Below, piece after piece: positions 22,801 to 34,077 of a DNA stretch of 64,000 bases. The translations under genes and the position numbers were made by a program. Position 1 is the first letter of the stretch; the number at the start of each line of letters is the position of its first letter. Under the pieces are notes generated by a model that did not search any database, was not told the origin of the DNA, and saw only the letters and a list, made by a program, of their open reading frames with translations. The stretch comes from Scortum barcoo (taxonomy: Eukaryota; Chordata; Actinopteri; Centrarchiformes; Terapontidae). The stretch is from assembly GCA_023238725.1 (NCBI GenBank), contig CM041538.1:7419380-7483379 (forward strand), given 5' to 3'.

Positions 22801-23770
22801 AGTAGTCACATTAAACGAGGCTTAAAACCATTTAGTGCTGAAAGGCCTGCGGCTGCTCTGACTTCCCGTGCTAACTGCCAGAGATACGGATCACCTCAGC
22901 TGGAGTCGCTCGGGCGCCTTTTTCACGCTCCTGATTTTAGATCTTATTTTGGACAAATGACTCACATTAAAATGACATTTAACCGTTTCAGCAGACTGCT
23001 CTGGGGTCTACCTGTGGTACACATTGTTCCAAGTTTAGGTTAATTGTATGTGTAGCTCAAGTGCTCCTTGTAGTGTCGGTTTCTGGGGCCACAGTGAGAC
23101 TGCAGCCTTCTAGCCTTCTTGATTTTACTGGACGGCTAAATACAGTCACATCCTGGGAATGTCCCTGAAGCTGGAAGTCGTTCTGGGAGATTCCCACAAG
23201 CCAAAGAGGGCAATTCCCCGATTTATTTATCTGTTCTCTGCCGAGGCTGAATTACAAAGCTCCCACAGCAAAGAGGTGAATCCACAAAAAAAAAAAAAAA
23301 AAGAAAAGAAAACACAGAGGCCAGTTTCCTGAAGTTAAGGTCGTCTTTTCCCAGTAGTTTCCGATAAAACAAAGACAGTGTTTAGAATAGTTCAGGAAAG
23401 TGCGGCTGTGAGTGTCAAGTCATTTCAACAACAGTGAAATGATGACTTGGCCACATGCAGCAAACCATTCCAGGCTTGTCCGCGTGCGGAGGAGTGACAA
23501 GATGTTAACTGTTCACTAAAAATGTACTCGCCTGACTGTGCTAACCCAGATATTTCAGCATTTTTCTTTTTTTCTTTCTTCAGACAGCTGCTTAACCAGA
23601 AATCCTGTTCCAGTTTTAATGAGCATTTAATTTTTGGCAAGTCAGGTCATATAATAATTCTTGAGCAAAAAAATCATAGTTGGGGAAAACCTTGATGATG
23701 TTGTGAAAAAAATGTATTAATGTGGTAAAAATAAAAAAATGTTTGATAAAAGCTAGATTACACCGTTGTC
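19884..23770. other. Intergenic spacer
   Basis: No gene supported. It includes a GC-rich patch at about 20,260-20,690 with a poly-C run near 20,671 and overlapping open frames on both strands, which is a composition effect. A poly-A run lies near 23,286. Nothing else recognised. Confidence 0.5.
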
Positions 23771-24046
23771 TCATAATGTTAATAATGTTGTACATAAGCT
23801 ATACACATGCATCATTGCATGCACTTCACTTACCACTCTATTGCACTCCATAGTCACACTTTAAGTTATGTTATGTTATGTTTGTTATGTTATGTTATGT
23901 TATGTTTATGTTACATAAATTATGTTTATTTATTTATTTCTATTTTTCTTGACCTTTACGTATGAAAGGGTACTGTAAAAACCTGAGTCAGATTCTTTGT
24001 ATGTGTACACATAGCTGGCCAATAAAGCTGATTCTGATTCTGATAA
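23770..24046 (+). mobile_element. 3' tail of a LINE (CR1/Rex1/L2-like), plus strand
   Basis: Ends GGCCAATAAAGCTGATTCTG with a short GATTCT repeat, preceded by the TGTGTACACATAGCTGG context typical of 3' ends of fish CR1/L2-type LINEs. A TTATG pentanucleotide expansion (about 23864-23912) lies inside it. Only untranslated sequence remains, and the 5' boundary is approximate. Confidence 0.65.
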
Positions 24047-25797
24047 TAAGAATCCAAGAATCAAGAATCAAGAATCATTTATTGTCATCATGTTTTCACA
24101 TGATGAAAATTAACATTAGTGACTTCCAGCTTTAAACGTAAATATAGTAAAAAATAGTAATAGTAAGTAATAGTAATAGTAAAAATATGTAATATGTACA
24201 CAAATATCCAGTCCAGTCCAAATTTACCATGTTGCAGCAGCAATGCACAGTAGGGGGGTGGGATCAGTTTTTCAAGTGCAGTCAATAGGGGGAAATGGAT
24301 TGTACAGCTGTTTTTCAGTTTTTCAGTCTAGTAGTTGTTGTCTATGTCTATGTTTCTGTACTGCTTTCCAGATGGAAGCGGTACAAACAAACGGTATATT
24401 GAGTCCAGGTCTGGAAGAGGACTACCCACAATCCCCTGTGCTGTTTTCATCAACCTGGGCGGGCTAAGTCCTTTTTCGGTCTTGTGCAGTGCAGCTGTCC
24501 ATACCACACTGCTGCACTGAGGCAGAGGATGCTTTCTGTAGAAGTTTGTCAGGAGCTGAGGGGAGAGTCCAGCACGTTTCAGCTTCCTGAGGAGGAAGAG
24601 TCTTTGTTGAGCCTTCTTTACCAGGTGAGCTGTGTTCATGGACCAGGTGAGGTCAGATGTGATGTGGATGTCCAGGAACTTGATACTGTTGACACGCTCA
24701 ACTGCTTCCCCGTGGATGAGGAGAGGAGCGTGCTCTGTCCTCCTGGACCTCCTGTAGTCCCACTATGACCTCCTTGGTCTTGCTGGTGTTCAGAACAAGG
24801 TTGTTGTTCTGAGCACCACTGAGTAAGGTGCTGGATCTCCTCTCTGTAGTGGGTCTCATCATTGTCCGATATGAGGCCCACTATAATGGTGGTCAATCGT
24901 CTGCAAACTTTACGACGATGGTGTTTGTGGAGTGGATGGCAGAACAGTCACTGGTGAAGAGAGTGAAGAGGGCTGGGCTGAGCACGCAGCCCTGTGGTGT
25001 GCCTGTGTTCTCAGGACCAGTGTAGAGGATGTGTTGTCCCAGATTCTCACCACCTGAAGGCCTGTTGGTGAGAAAGTTTGTGATCCAATGGCACAGCGAT
25101 GAGGGCAGTCCCAGGTTGTGGAGCTTCAGTATCAGCTTGTCCGGGATCACTGTGTTGAAGGCTGAACTGAAGTCCACAAATAGCAGCATCCTCATGTAGG
25201 TGTTAGGAAGCTGCAGATGGGTCAGGGCTGTGTGAAGTGCAATGTGGAGACTGCATCCTCTGTCGATCTGTTCTCTGTGTGTGCAAACTGATACTGATCC
25301 AGACCAGACCAGCGGATGATGATGATGTCTTCGATGATGTGTGCTTTAGGACAATCCTCTCAAAGCACTTCATGATGACCGGAGTTAGAGCGACAGGGCG
25401 GTAGTCATTCAGGCAGGTGACAGCAGATTTTTTAGGCACAGACACAATGATGGAGGTTTTAAGGCTGACAGGTAGCAAGCTCAACTGTAGCAAGCTGCAG
25501 GGACAGGTTGAAAATGTCCAGAAAAACTCCTGCCAGTTGGTCTGCACACAATTTCAGAGTGCAGTGCGACCAGACACCTTATCTGGTCTTCAGCTTTCCA
25601 GCTTTCCTGATGTTGATTATTTTCATGGAAGAGCTCACTTGGTGCAGCTGCAGGGACTAGAGGCTGATACTGTTCTTCCAGCCGGGGAGGTGAAGGTGAA
25701 CGCTCTCTCTGCTGCCAGGTGTGTCAAAACAAGCAAAGAATGTGTTCAGGGTGTCGGGGAGAGTGGAATTGTGGCTAACCAGCTGATCACTGCTCTT
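24047..25797 (-). mobile_element. Rex1-like LINE, outer copy, 3' part (decayed reverse transcriptase)
   Basis: Read on the minus strand, it encodes pieces of a non-LTR reverse transcriptase: PKKSAVTCLNDYRPVALT, FVDFSSAFNTVIPDKL, QGCVLSPALFTLFTSDC, the catalytic FADD at about 24,893, and KKAQQRLFLLRKLKRAGLS. Frameshifts and stops break the frame, so it is inactive. It ends at a repeated GATTCTT tail (about 24050-24078 on the plus strand). FSSAFNT and RLFLLR correspond to the sites used to amplify fish Rex1. Its 5' continuation is at 27754-28335, split by an inserted element. Confidence 0.85.
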
Positions 25798-27753
25798 GAG
25801 TGGTGTGTGTTGTGTGTGGTGTGTGTTTAAGGACACAGACATAAACACATACACGGACGCTCTGACGGACTACAAAAAGAAGATCAGCAGTGCTGAGGTG
25901 ATGTCTGCATCTCTGCCTGATGAGCTGAACACTTTTTATGCCCGCTTTGAGAGCACCTCTCCAGCTGTGGAGGTGCAAAAGGCTCAGGAGGACCACTGCC
26001 CACCTGTGATATCCAGGGCAGACGTGTGTGCAGAACTTTAAAACGGATTAACACACGTAAGGCTCCTGGACCTGACGGCATCCCCGGCCGAGCTCTCAAG
26101 GTGTGTGCAGATCAGCTGGCAGATGTCAACATGTCACTGCTCCAGTCTGTAGTCCCCACATGCTTCAAGGAGACCATCATTGTCCCTGTCCCCAAGAAAA
26201 CCAAAATCCTCTCCCTGAATGACTTACCGCCCAGTAGCACTCACCTCCACCATCATGAAGTGCTTTGAGCGGTTAGTCAAATCATTCATCACCTCTTCCA
26301 TCCTGGACTCACTGGACCCACTTCAGTTTGCCTACAGCCAATAGGTCTACTGAAAGATGCCATCGCCCTCACCCTCCACACTGCCCTCTCCCACCTGGAC
26401 CAGAGGGACACATATGTGAGAATGGTGTTTATTGACTACAGTTCAGCATTCAACACCATCGTGCCCTCCAAGCTCGTCACCAAGCTCAGAGACCTCGGGC
26501 TCAACAGCGCCCTGTGTGATTGGATCCTGAACTTCCTGACGGGCAGACCCCAGGCTGTGCGGATGGGCAGCACCACATCCTCCACCCTGACTCTGAACAC
26601 TGGCGCCCCCCAGGGCTGTGTGCTCAGCCCTCTGCTGTACTCCCTGTTCACGCATGACTGCGTGGCCACCACCCACAGCTCCAACACCATCATCAAATTT
26701 GCTGACGACACGACCGTCATTGGCCTGATCACCGGCGACGACGAGAGCGGCCTACAGAGAGGAGGTCAGAGGAGGTCAGAGACCCTGGCATCTTGGTGCC
26801 AGGACAACAACCTCCATCTCAACGTCAGCAAAACTAAGGAGCTGATCGTGGGACTTCAGGAGGAGGCAGAGAGAGGAACACGCCCCCCCCCCTCTCCATC
26901 AACGGGACTACGGTGGTGGAGAGAGTCAACAGCAGCTTCAGGTTCCTCGGGGTTCACATCAGCGATGGAGGACCTCACCTGGACTCATCACACTGACTTT
27001 ATCACAAAGTCAGCCAGACAGCGGCTCTTCTTCCTCCGTAGCTCTTCTTCCTCCGCTGCTGCTGCGGAGGCTCAGCATGGACTCCAAGGATACTCTGCAG
27101 CTTCTACAGGTGCACCATAGAGAGGATCCTGACTGGCTGCATCACCGCCTGGTACAGCAGCTGCACCGCCCTTCAACCATAAGGCTCTACAGAGGGTGGT
27201 GAAAGCTGCTCAGCACATCACCAGGATGGAGCTGCCATCCATGGAGGACCTCTACACCCAGCGGTGTTGGAAGAAGGCCAACCAAAATCATTAAGGACCC
27301 CAGTCACCCCAGCTACAAACTGTTCTGCCTGCTGCCGTCTGGCCGACGGTTCCGCAGCATTCGAGCCCGAACCACCAGGCTCAGGGACAGCTTCATACCG
27401 CAGGCCATAAGACTTTTAAACTGTGTTCACAACACCACCACTTCTTAATAACCCACCACTTCTGCTGCTGTGTATACTCTCTCTATTGTATATATATCAA
27501 ACTTACATTTACAGTTATATTTGTTGCATAACTTATATTTTAAGGTCTTTACTTATTTTATTACTCTTAGTTTATTATTTATGTTTAAATTTTATTTTAT
27601 TTGTTATTTTATTTTCTAAATTATCTTTTTGCTTTTCTTGCTTTCTTGTTTCTTTAGCATTGTTAGGAGAAGCCTGGGACTTAAGAATTTCATTACCAAT
27701 GATTGCTGATGTAATTGTTGTGTAATGACAATAAATTCTTGAATCTTGAATCT
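25798..27753 (+). mobile_element. Rex1-like LINE, inner copy, 5'-truncated, inserted in the outer copy
   Basis: Plus-strand reverse transcriptase fragments in order: SLPDELNTFYARFES (about 25,910), RKAPGPDGIPGRALKVCADQ (26,055), ETIIVPVPKKT (26,170), FIDYSSAFNTIVPSKL (26,425), QGCVLSPLLYSLFTHDC (26,614) and FADDTTVIGLITGDDE (26,698). It ends in an AATAAATTCTTGAATCTTGA tail. A stop near 26,342 and frameshifts near 26,220 and 26,880 make it inactive. The endonuclease domain is missing through 5' truncation. Removing 25798-27753 rejoins the outer element's reading as DYKSSDQ. Confidence 0.85.
26416..27120 (+). pseudogene. Reverse transcriptase fragment of the inner LINE
   Basis: The longest open stretch in the LINE cluster, 234 codons. 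It carries the RT palm motifs SSAFNT, GAPQGCVLSP and FADD, the last holding the metal-binding aspartates. From about codon 155 (near 26,880, a C-run) the reading departs from the family, consistent with a frameshift. It is a relic, not a host gene. Confidence 0.8.
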
Positions 27754-28335
27754 ATAGTCCGTTATTGTCTTGATGCCTCTGCACATACTATGTGGGTTGT
27801 TGTTTTCAAAATGCTCCTCAATGCACCATTTATACTTGCTTTTTGCTGGCTTAATACCTTTTTTCAGTTCTTTTCGGGCAGTGCAATGCTATAGGCCAGC
27901 TTGTCACCTGACCTGTAGGCAGCATTACAGGGCTCTTGAGTAGGGGCTTCGTGCACTGTGCTGTCCAGCCATGGTTTTTGATTTGGGAAAACCTTGATGG
28001 TCTTTGTGGGTAGAACAGCATCTGTACAGAATTTTAGGTAGGACAGAAGAACCGATGACGTGTATCCATCCAGATCTGTGCCCTCCTTGAACACTTCCCA
28101 GTCAGTGCACTCAAAGCAGTCCTGTAATGCTGTAAGATGCCTCCTCCTCAGTCCAAACCTGTACAGTTCTGGTGGTTGGTCTTGTCCTGCAGATCAGAGG
28201 TTTATAGGCAGGGATCAGATTCACAGAGATGTGGTCTGACATGCCCAGGTGTAGAGCTGCTGCAACAGCCTTGTATGCTCCAGGGATGCTTACAGTAAAC
28301 TTGATCCAAGGTATTATTGTCCCTCGTTGGAAAGT
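27754..28335 (-). mobile_element. Rex1-like LINE, outer copy, 5' part (end of endonuclease and linker)
   Basis: On the minus strand, in element order: NTLDQVYC and LGMSDHISVNLIPAY (end of an AP-type endonuclease, with the SDH motif); VFKEGTDLDGYTSSVLL; TKTIKVFPNQKPWLDS; and KWCIEEHFENNNPHSMCRGI, followed by KTITDY. These are linker motifs of the Rex1 family. At least one stop and one frameshift are present. The copy is 5'-truncated at about 28,335, where a TTTA repeat follows. It continues at 25797 across the inner insertion. Confidence 0.85.
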
Positions 28336-29925
28336 TTATTTATTTATTTATCCGACAGCCAACCATGGACTTTCTATCTAAAAAAGAAAGACACATGTGA
28401 ATGTAAAATAATATACTTTATTATGACCATACATTTCTCAGGATCAATACAAAGCACTTTCCTGTTTTGTTTAGTGATTTAGTGAGTTTCCATGTGGCAT
28501 TTTCTCTCCAAAGGACAAAGAGGACCAGACAGAGTGATTGACTGTTTAGGATGAACCACCCCAAAAAAGATGCCGGTGTTTGTTCATATATTCTGCACCT
28601 CCTCAAAGATGTGAGAAGGTGGAAGTTTGAGAGGATGTATTGAGTTGAGAGTGGATTTTCCGAGCATCACTTGGAAGACTTCTTCATAAATTGGATTTTT
28701 GAAGTGTTTTTGCGGGCAGAAATCCACACCAGCATCTCATTATAAAAATCACATCAAACTGCAGGCGACGCTCCACGTTGGCGTCTATACTGAAACTGAG
28801 GCCTGAAGAGACAGATGGTTTGAAGGGAGCCCTGCTGAAACTCACTTTCACTGGACTCGCTCAGACTGACAGCTTAACCGTGAGGCAGCGGGGCTGCGAA
28901 CAGATACCTCACAGGAGGGTGGGGTTAGGAGTAACATGGAAAAATAAAATGAAACGTATTTGGATAAAAAAAAGAGCAAATACGACACCAAGTGTTAAAT
29001 TCAACTGAGTTTTGCTTATTGTTGGTTCAGTTTCTCTTGTTTTCGCAGTATTGCTCCTCTGAACAATAAAATATGAGTAATTTGATTTAAGAAAAACTAA
29101 GTTTAAGTGATTTGGCAGTGGAAATACATATGCCATATCCTGGGACAATAGTTAATTTACTATATATGTATATTAATTACAAAAGCCAAATCACCGTCTG
29201 CCTTCAAGTCCTCTGGAGAAAAACTTGACCAATGCAGTCATCTGTCTATTGGAGGAGTGGGGTGATGAACAAACAAGAATACACTGTGAAATAAGTCTTT
29301 TTACACATAAATATCAAATACAAAGGCAGATGAGAGGGAGCCTTGTTTATGTCAGTAAAGCTTTTGACCATGCAACGTTCAGTACCTTAAAAAAACAGAA
29401 CAACACCAAAAATCATGAACACAGCTTAGTCCACCAGAGACACAAAACAATGTCAAATATATACACAATAACAATAAAAATAACAATATCACTTTTTTTC
29501 TGCAAGACCACGATTTTACCATATATTTTACAGCTAAAGTTGTACCATTAGTCCAGCACATTAAGATGTGTACAGGTAGCTTGAAGGGGGGGAAGCGGCT
29601 ATTGCTACAAGTCAACACTACGAGGTCATCAGAAGTATTTAAATACACCATTGAAATAGAAGCTGTAAAAATAATATACTCCGAATACATTTATATAATT
29701 ATATACATATACATATAGGTTAAATACTGATCATTCTGAATCCCTGGATTGCTGAAAACGTCCTTTTTGTCGATTTAGGCAGCTAGCTAAGTCGTACTAA
29801 CCGAGGCCCTCCGCTAACAGTTTCCACTGCTGCTCTGAAAATTGTGCTTCACATTCGGGCTGTGGATATTTCACGGTTTTTGGGAGGAGCAGGGAGGTGA
29901 TGAGTTGTTAGTTTATTTCAGAAAG
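28336..29925. other. Intergenic spacer or possible distal syde2 3' UTR
   Basis: No gene supported. It begins with a short TTTA repeat. The minus-strand hexamer AATAAA (plus TTTATT at 28418-28423) could end a very long syde2 3' UTR, but no sequence evidence links it to the gene. Confidence 0.4.
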
Positions 29926-30246
29926 AATAGTTCAACGATAGTTTTTTGCTGAGAGGTAGGCAAGAAGATTGATACCACTGTTACGTTAGCTAATCTTGAT
30001 ATAGCATAAAGACTTTGCACGATTAAACAAACAATATATAACGTGCGTTGATCTTTAGAGGTGCTTGTCTTTGGACTGAGCCATGCTAGCTGTTTCCCCC
30101 CGCCTCCACTCTTTATGCTAAGCTAAGCTAACAATTTTAACTTTAATATTTAGCATACGGTCATGAGAGTGGTGTCAATCTTCTCATCTAACTCTTGGCA
30201 AAAAAGCAAATGAGCAAACTCCCCAAAATGTAGAACTATTCCTTTA
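29926..30246. mobile_element. MITE-like repeat, family 1, copy B
   Basis: The right end, read on the minus strand, is GGAATAGTTCTACATTTTGG followed by TTTGCCAAGAGTTAGATGAG, the same as the terminus of the 19600 copy. The interior has AAGCTAAGCTAACA. The left end is more decayed (GAATAGTTCAACG). Non-coding. Confidence 0.7.
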
Positions 30247-31697
30247 AAGCCTAAACTGAATATGATGCCACTTGAAACACATTATCTCTGTTTTTAGTTG
30301 CCTGCTTAAAATAATTAAATACATCTCTACTGTACAGCTTTCTGTTGAGCGTTATTGCCCTTATCTCTACTGCCTTATTATCACAGGTGTACGTGTGCCT
30401 GTAGATGCGGGTCTTTACATCTCAGGGTAAATACATTTCAAGCCATTTTCTTTCATAGTCGTCTCTAAGAGGAGGTTTCAGTGGCCGCCGTTTCTCCCTC
30501 AATTCAGTCCACATGTTTTGCTGCATGAACGATAATGTACAGTCTACACTACTGCCTGCCTCATAAGTGCATTATTGTTGTACAACATTTAGTGTTTCAT
30601 ACCTCGATAGAAAAGCTCTCTGCTGCCTTAAAAAGGAAATCCACCCTCAAACAGAATGTACCTCCTGTCATCTTGGCTCATGATACTACACCATCACCAT
30701 GTTTACGTGGTTGAAAACAGACGTTTAGAGATCCCAGAGTTTTCCCATTGAGCATTAGAGACTAATGTTATCGTTAGTAACAGTAGGGTTCGGCTAAATA
30801 TCAGAGCATACTTCACCCACTGCCAAAAGTGATACAGGGCCTGTTGTTGAACCGACAGGATGGTTTTGTTTTCTTTGCACATTTTTCATTAATTCAATTA
30901 CGTACTTCTATATTTTTGTTGGAAACCAATTCTTAATTGAAAAGCCTAATGCATCCCAGATTTATTCCCACCGCTGCATAGATGTGGAAGTGGCTGCCAA
31001 GAGAATACTTAAGGGGGAAACTCTGGAAGCACTGGGATGTTTTGATATGAACATGGTCAGTATTGAAAAGTGAATAAATATTGTCTATCAGTAATTTTCC
31101 TCTACAATTGCTGGCATTAGTTTCACAGCTTAAAAGCTTGCAAGAGAGGAGCCCCATAGTGCCCTGGGAGGATTCGTACACACTGCAGCCTTTTCAATGT
31201 GAAAACAACTCTTAACATCACAGAGGTTATCCTGATGGTTGCTAACACTGTGTCAAGATTATATGAGGAGATACATTTTATTTCAGGGTGGATTTTCCTC
31301 TTGACGTACCACCTTCACACAATTAAGGCACCTTTTAAACCCCTGCGGGGTCAATGGGTTCTTCTAATAAGAAGAGAAGCAACAATAACAACATGGAACA
31401 CAGAACCGGACTGAAACAAACCAACAACATAAAGTAAGACAGTCGACAAAATAAAAGGCAAATAAAAACATTAAGGAATGTCTATGGGTAAGGTACAAAT
31501 GCCAGAAGTGCCCCGTTTCATTTCTTCTCATCTCATCCTTTAGGTTTTGACAGCATCACCACGCTGTGCTGCCATGGTGACATCACAAGATCTCCATGGA
31601 AACACTGTGGCTGTATCCTGAAGCACCTTGATCAGTAAAGAAGGTCTTCCCCGAACCGCATCAGTCTGTATGAGTGTGTGTGTCACTGTGGTGGGAG
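30247..31697 (-). other. Probable syde2 3' flank or 3' UTR
   Basis: No other gene seen. Minus-strand AATAAA hexamers occur at 31277-31282 and 30961-30966 (TTTATT on the plus strand). Either could be the syde2 cleavage signal, giving a 3' UTR of roughly 0.4 or 0.7 kb. I cannot choose between them from sequence alone. Confidence 0.4.
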
Positions 31698-32413
31698 TCA
31701 GTATCCGACGTTGAGCTTGTTCTTGTTGAGCTCTCTCTCCAGGTTTCCAATCAGAGTGTCGATGCTCTCCTGCAGGTCTCTCAGGTTGACCCTGTTGCTC
31801 AGAACTGGGCTGATGTCCTGGATCTTCATGTAAGCCTGGTAGGTGTGCTCTTTGGGCAGACGAGGGGGCAGGATGTGGTCGCACACCCTCTCCTCCTCCA
31901 CCTTGTCCTCTAACGGCTTCCCATTGCCTGAACTATCAGTCTTTACTTGCTTCTCCTCCTCCTCTTCTTCCTCTGCCTCCTTTTCCTCCTCCTTCACCAC
32001 CTCCTCACTCTGCGGTTCCTCCTGCTCAACAGGATCAGACGCCGGGCTCTTGACCTTCGGCCCTTTATCTTCCTCTGCATCCTCTGGCTTCTCCTGCCCC
32101 TCCTCAGCTGCCTCTGTGTCCTCCGAGGGCACGTCGTCATAGTCCGCCTCCTCTTTGCTGGGAGGCAATAGAAGTTCAGAGGGGAAGTAGCTCTCACCAC
32201 ATCTGCTCCAGTCGCCGGCGTAGCGGTTGCTGGGGCTGTCCAGGCGTCCCGGTCTGGGCCGCAGAACGCCAGCGATCTCTGCTTCAGAGAGGTTCAGGAC
32301 CTGGGGGCGTTCTTTCCTCCGCCGCAATGGAGGAGCTGATAGCAGGTCAGAGGAGGCCGGAGCCGAAGAGGCTGCGGGGGGCTGAGAGGAGGACTGGCCA
32401 TACGGGTCCACAA
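31698..32413 (-). CDS. syde2: syde2 terminal exon (C-terminal tail)
   Basis: Acceptor CTGCTCCTCCAG. It opens with two bases completing Val (LWP-VVDPYGQ) and runs 237 further codons to TGA at 31700-31698. Conserved patches are KERPQVLNLSEAEIAGVLRP, RLDSPSNRYAGDWS, DYDDVPSED and RDLQESIDTLIGNLERELNK, all close to human SYDE2. Between them is a Glu-rich tract (KEEEKEAEEEEEEE, about 31,950-32,000) encoded by GAG/GAA repeats that looks lineage-specific. The LQESIDTLIGNLERELN segment is a predicted helix. Confidence 0.94.
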
Positions 32414-34028
32414 CTGGAGGAGCAGACAGGACGAGAAACAAAACACAGGCAGAGTTAATCCAATGTACGCAGGCCATTTGAACTGATATCCTTCAAAGAT
32501 TCATTTGACATTTTGGGAAATATACTTTACTTTCTTACCAAGAGTTAGCTCAGTCTGTATGGTCAATATGTGCAGCAGATGGTTAGCTTAGCTTAGCATA
32601 GAGGTGCTATTTGGTGTTTTTTTCACAATTGTAAAGAATATTCCCCATAATGACGAAATAACTGGAAATAAGGTTTAGTTCACCCAAATTACAAAAGAGT
32701 TTACAAAAGAGTTTTGAGTTTCTGTCTCTAAAAGTCTATAGAAAGTAAGTTTTTTCCAGTTTTTTAATGGATTTTTTTAATGCAATAACCAAAACATTGT
32801 AGAGAGCTAGATATTACTTGGATTAAATGGCAAAATGTCACTTTTTGTCATTTGCGTGAACTGACCCTTTGGTAACTTCATGATCAAACCTGACATTTAA
32901 AAACATGCCTTGAAACCAACACACATTTTTTTTTCTAAACACAACTAATTCCTACCATTTGTAAAAACAAAACTGTAGTTATTTTTTGTCTGGATAAGAT
33001 AGCAATACTTTCACTAAGCTGTGAGAGCCCTTGTATAGGCCACACATCCTGTCAAAATGATGTCAACATGCCATGCCGTGCTCAGTCAAACACATGCTGA
33101 AGTCACACCACCGCACTCTGTGACTTTTAATGCCATCCCTCTGTGCGATTTGTTACCAACTGTTGACTAAACCAAACTTAAAAATGAACTCAGCTGAAAC
33201 CCCGTTTGGACGTTAGGAAATAATCATCTTGACTGTGCCACGAAAAAGGAAAAAGTGAGCACTCCAACACAACCAGCACGGTCCGGTTACCTGTCTGTCT
33301 TTATCTCTGTGTACCTACACTTGTTGACACCGCTAGCTCTCCCTTACTGGATTGGAAAGGAACAAAAAAAACAAAAACAGTTAAAAGTTTGGGCTTTAAG
33401 TCGTGTACAATGCAAGAGGTACAACAATAATAAAACAATGGATTTTATTTTGACTACGGGGGTGTGAAACATTATCCTCACATGCCTTAAAACAAAAATA
33501 ATGATGAGTTATGAAGCATGTTGACTGCATTTCATTCATACAGGAGTGGCGGTAGCTGCTGCAGTAGTTGCATGCCTTGCAGCTCCCCTGAGGCTAAAGA
33601 CTCAAGCAATTATCACCTAAAACAAACAGAAATTATCCTCCGTTAAGAGGCAGCGTGTTATTGAATTTCAGACATGATTCACTGATGACACGATTAAAGT
33701 TATTAGCTGTCAGCAGAGAGAGCAGAGAGCAGACCTTGTGTTACGAATGGCAAAAATGTGCTGATTCTTTCTAAGTGCTCTGAACAAAGTGTTATCCCTG
33801 CACACATAACAACACAACAAGACGCAAACAAGCACATTCTCCTCTCAATCTGCCTGTCGAACGTTTGGCTCACATCTACTCACACATACCCCCCCCCCCC
33901 CTCCCAGCCTCTTCACTGCACATATGCTCATGCACTGTCACACTTCCTGCAGTGTCTGGTGTCCCTGCACTTGCCCAGAGACATGCACACTTGAGGCCCG
34001 AGCAACAACGCTTCGGAGGGCTAGACGT

Positions 34029-34077
<49 letters not shown>

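Noticed and set aside
24893..25195. Reverse transcriptase as a possible retrovirus or host RT gene
   Set aside because: The motifs (SSAFNT, QGCVLSP, FADD, AP-type endonuclease remnant, no integrase, protease or LTRs) are those of a non-LTR LINE, and the frame is broken.
31843..32171. Ser/Leu-rich open frames opposite the syde2 terminal exon
   Set aside because: They are the antisense of the GAG/GAA-rich acidic coding tract.
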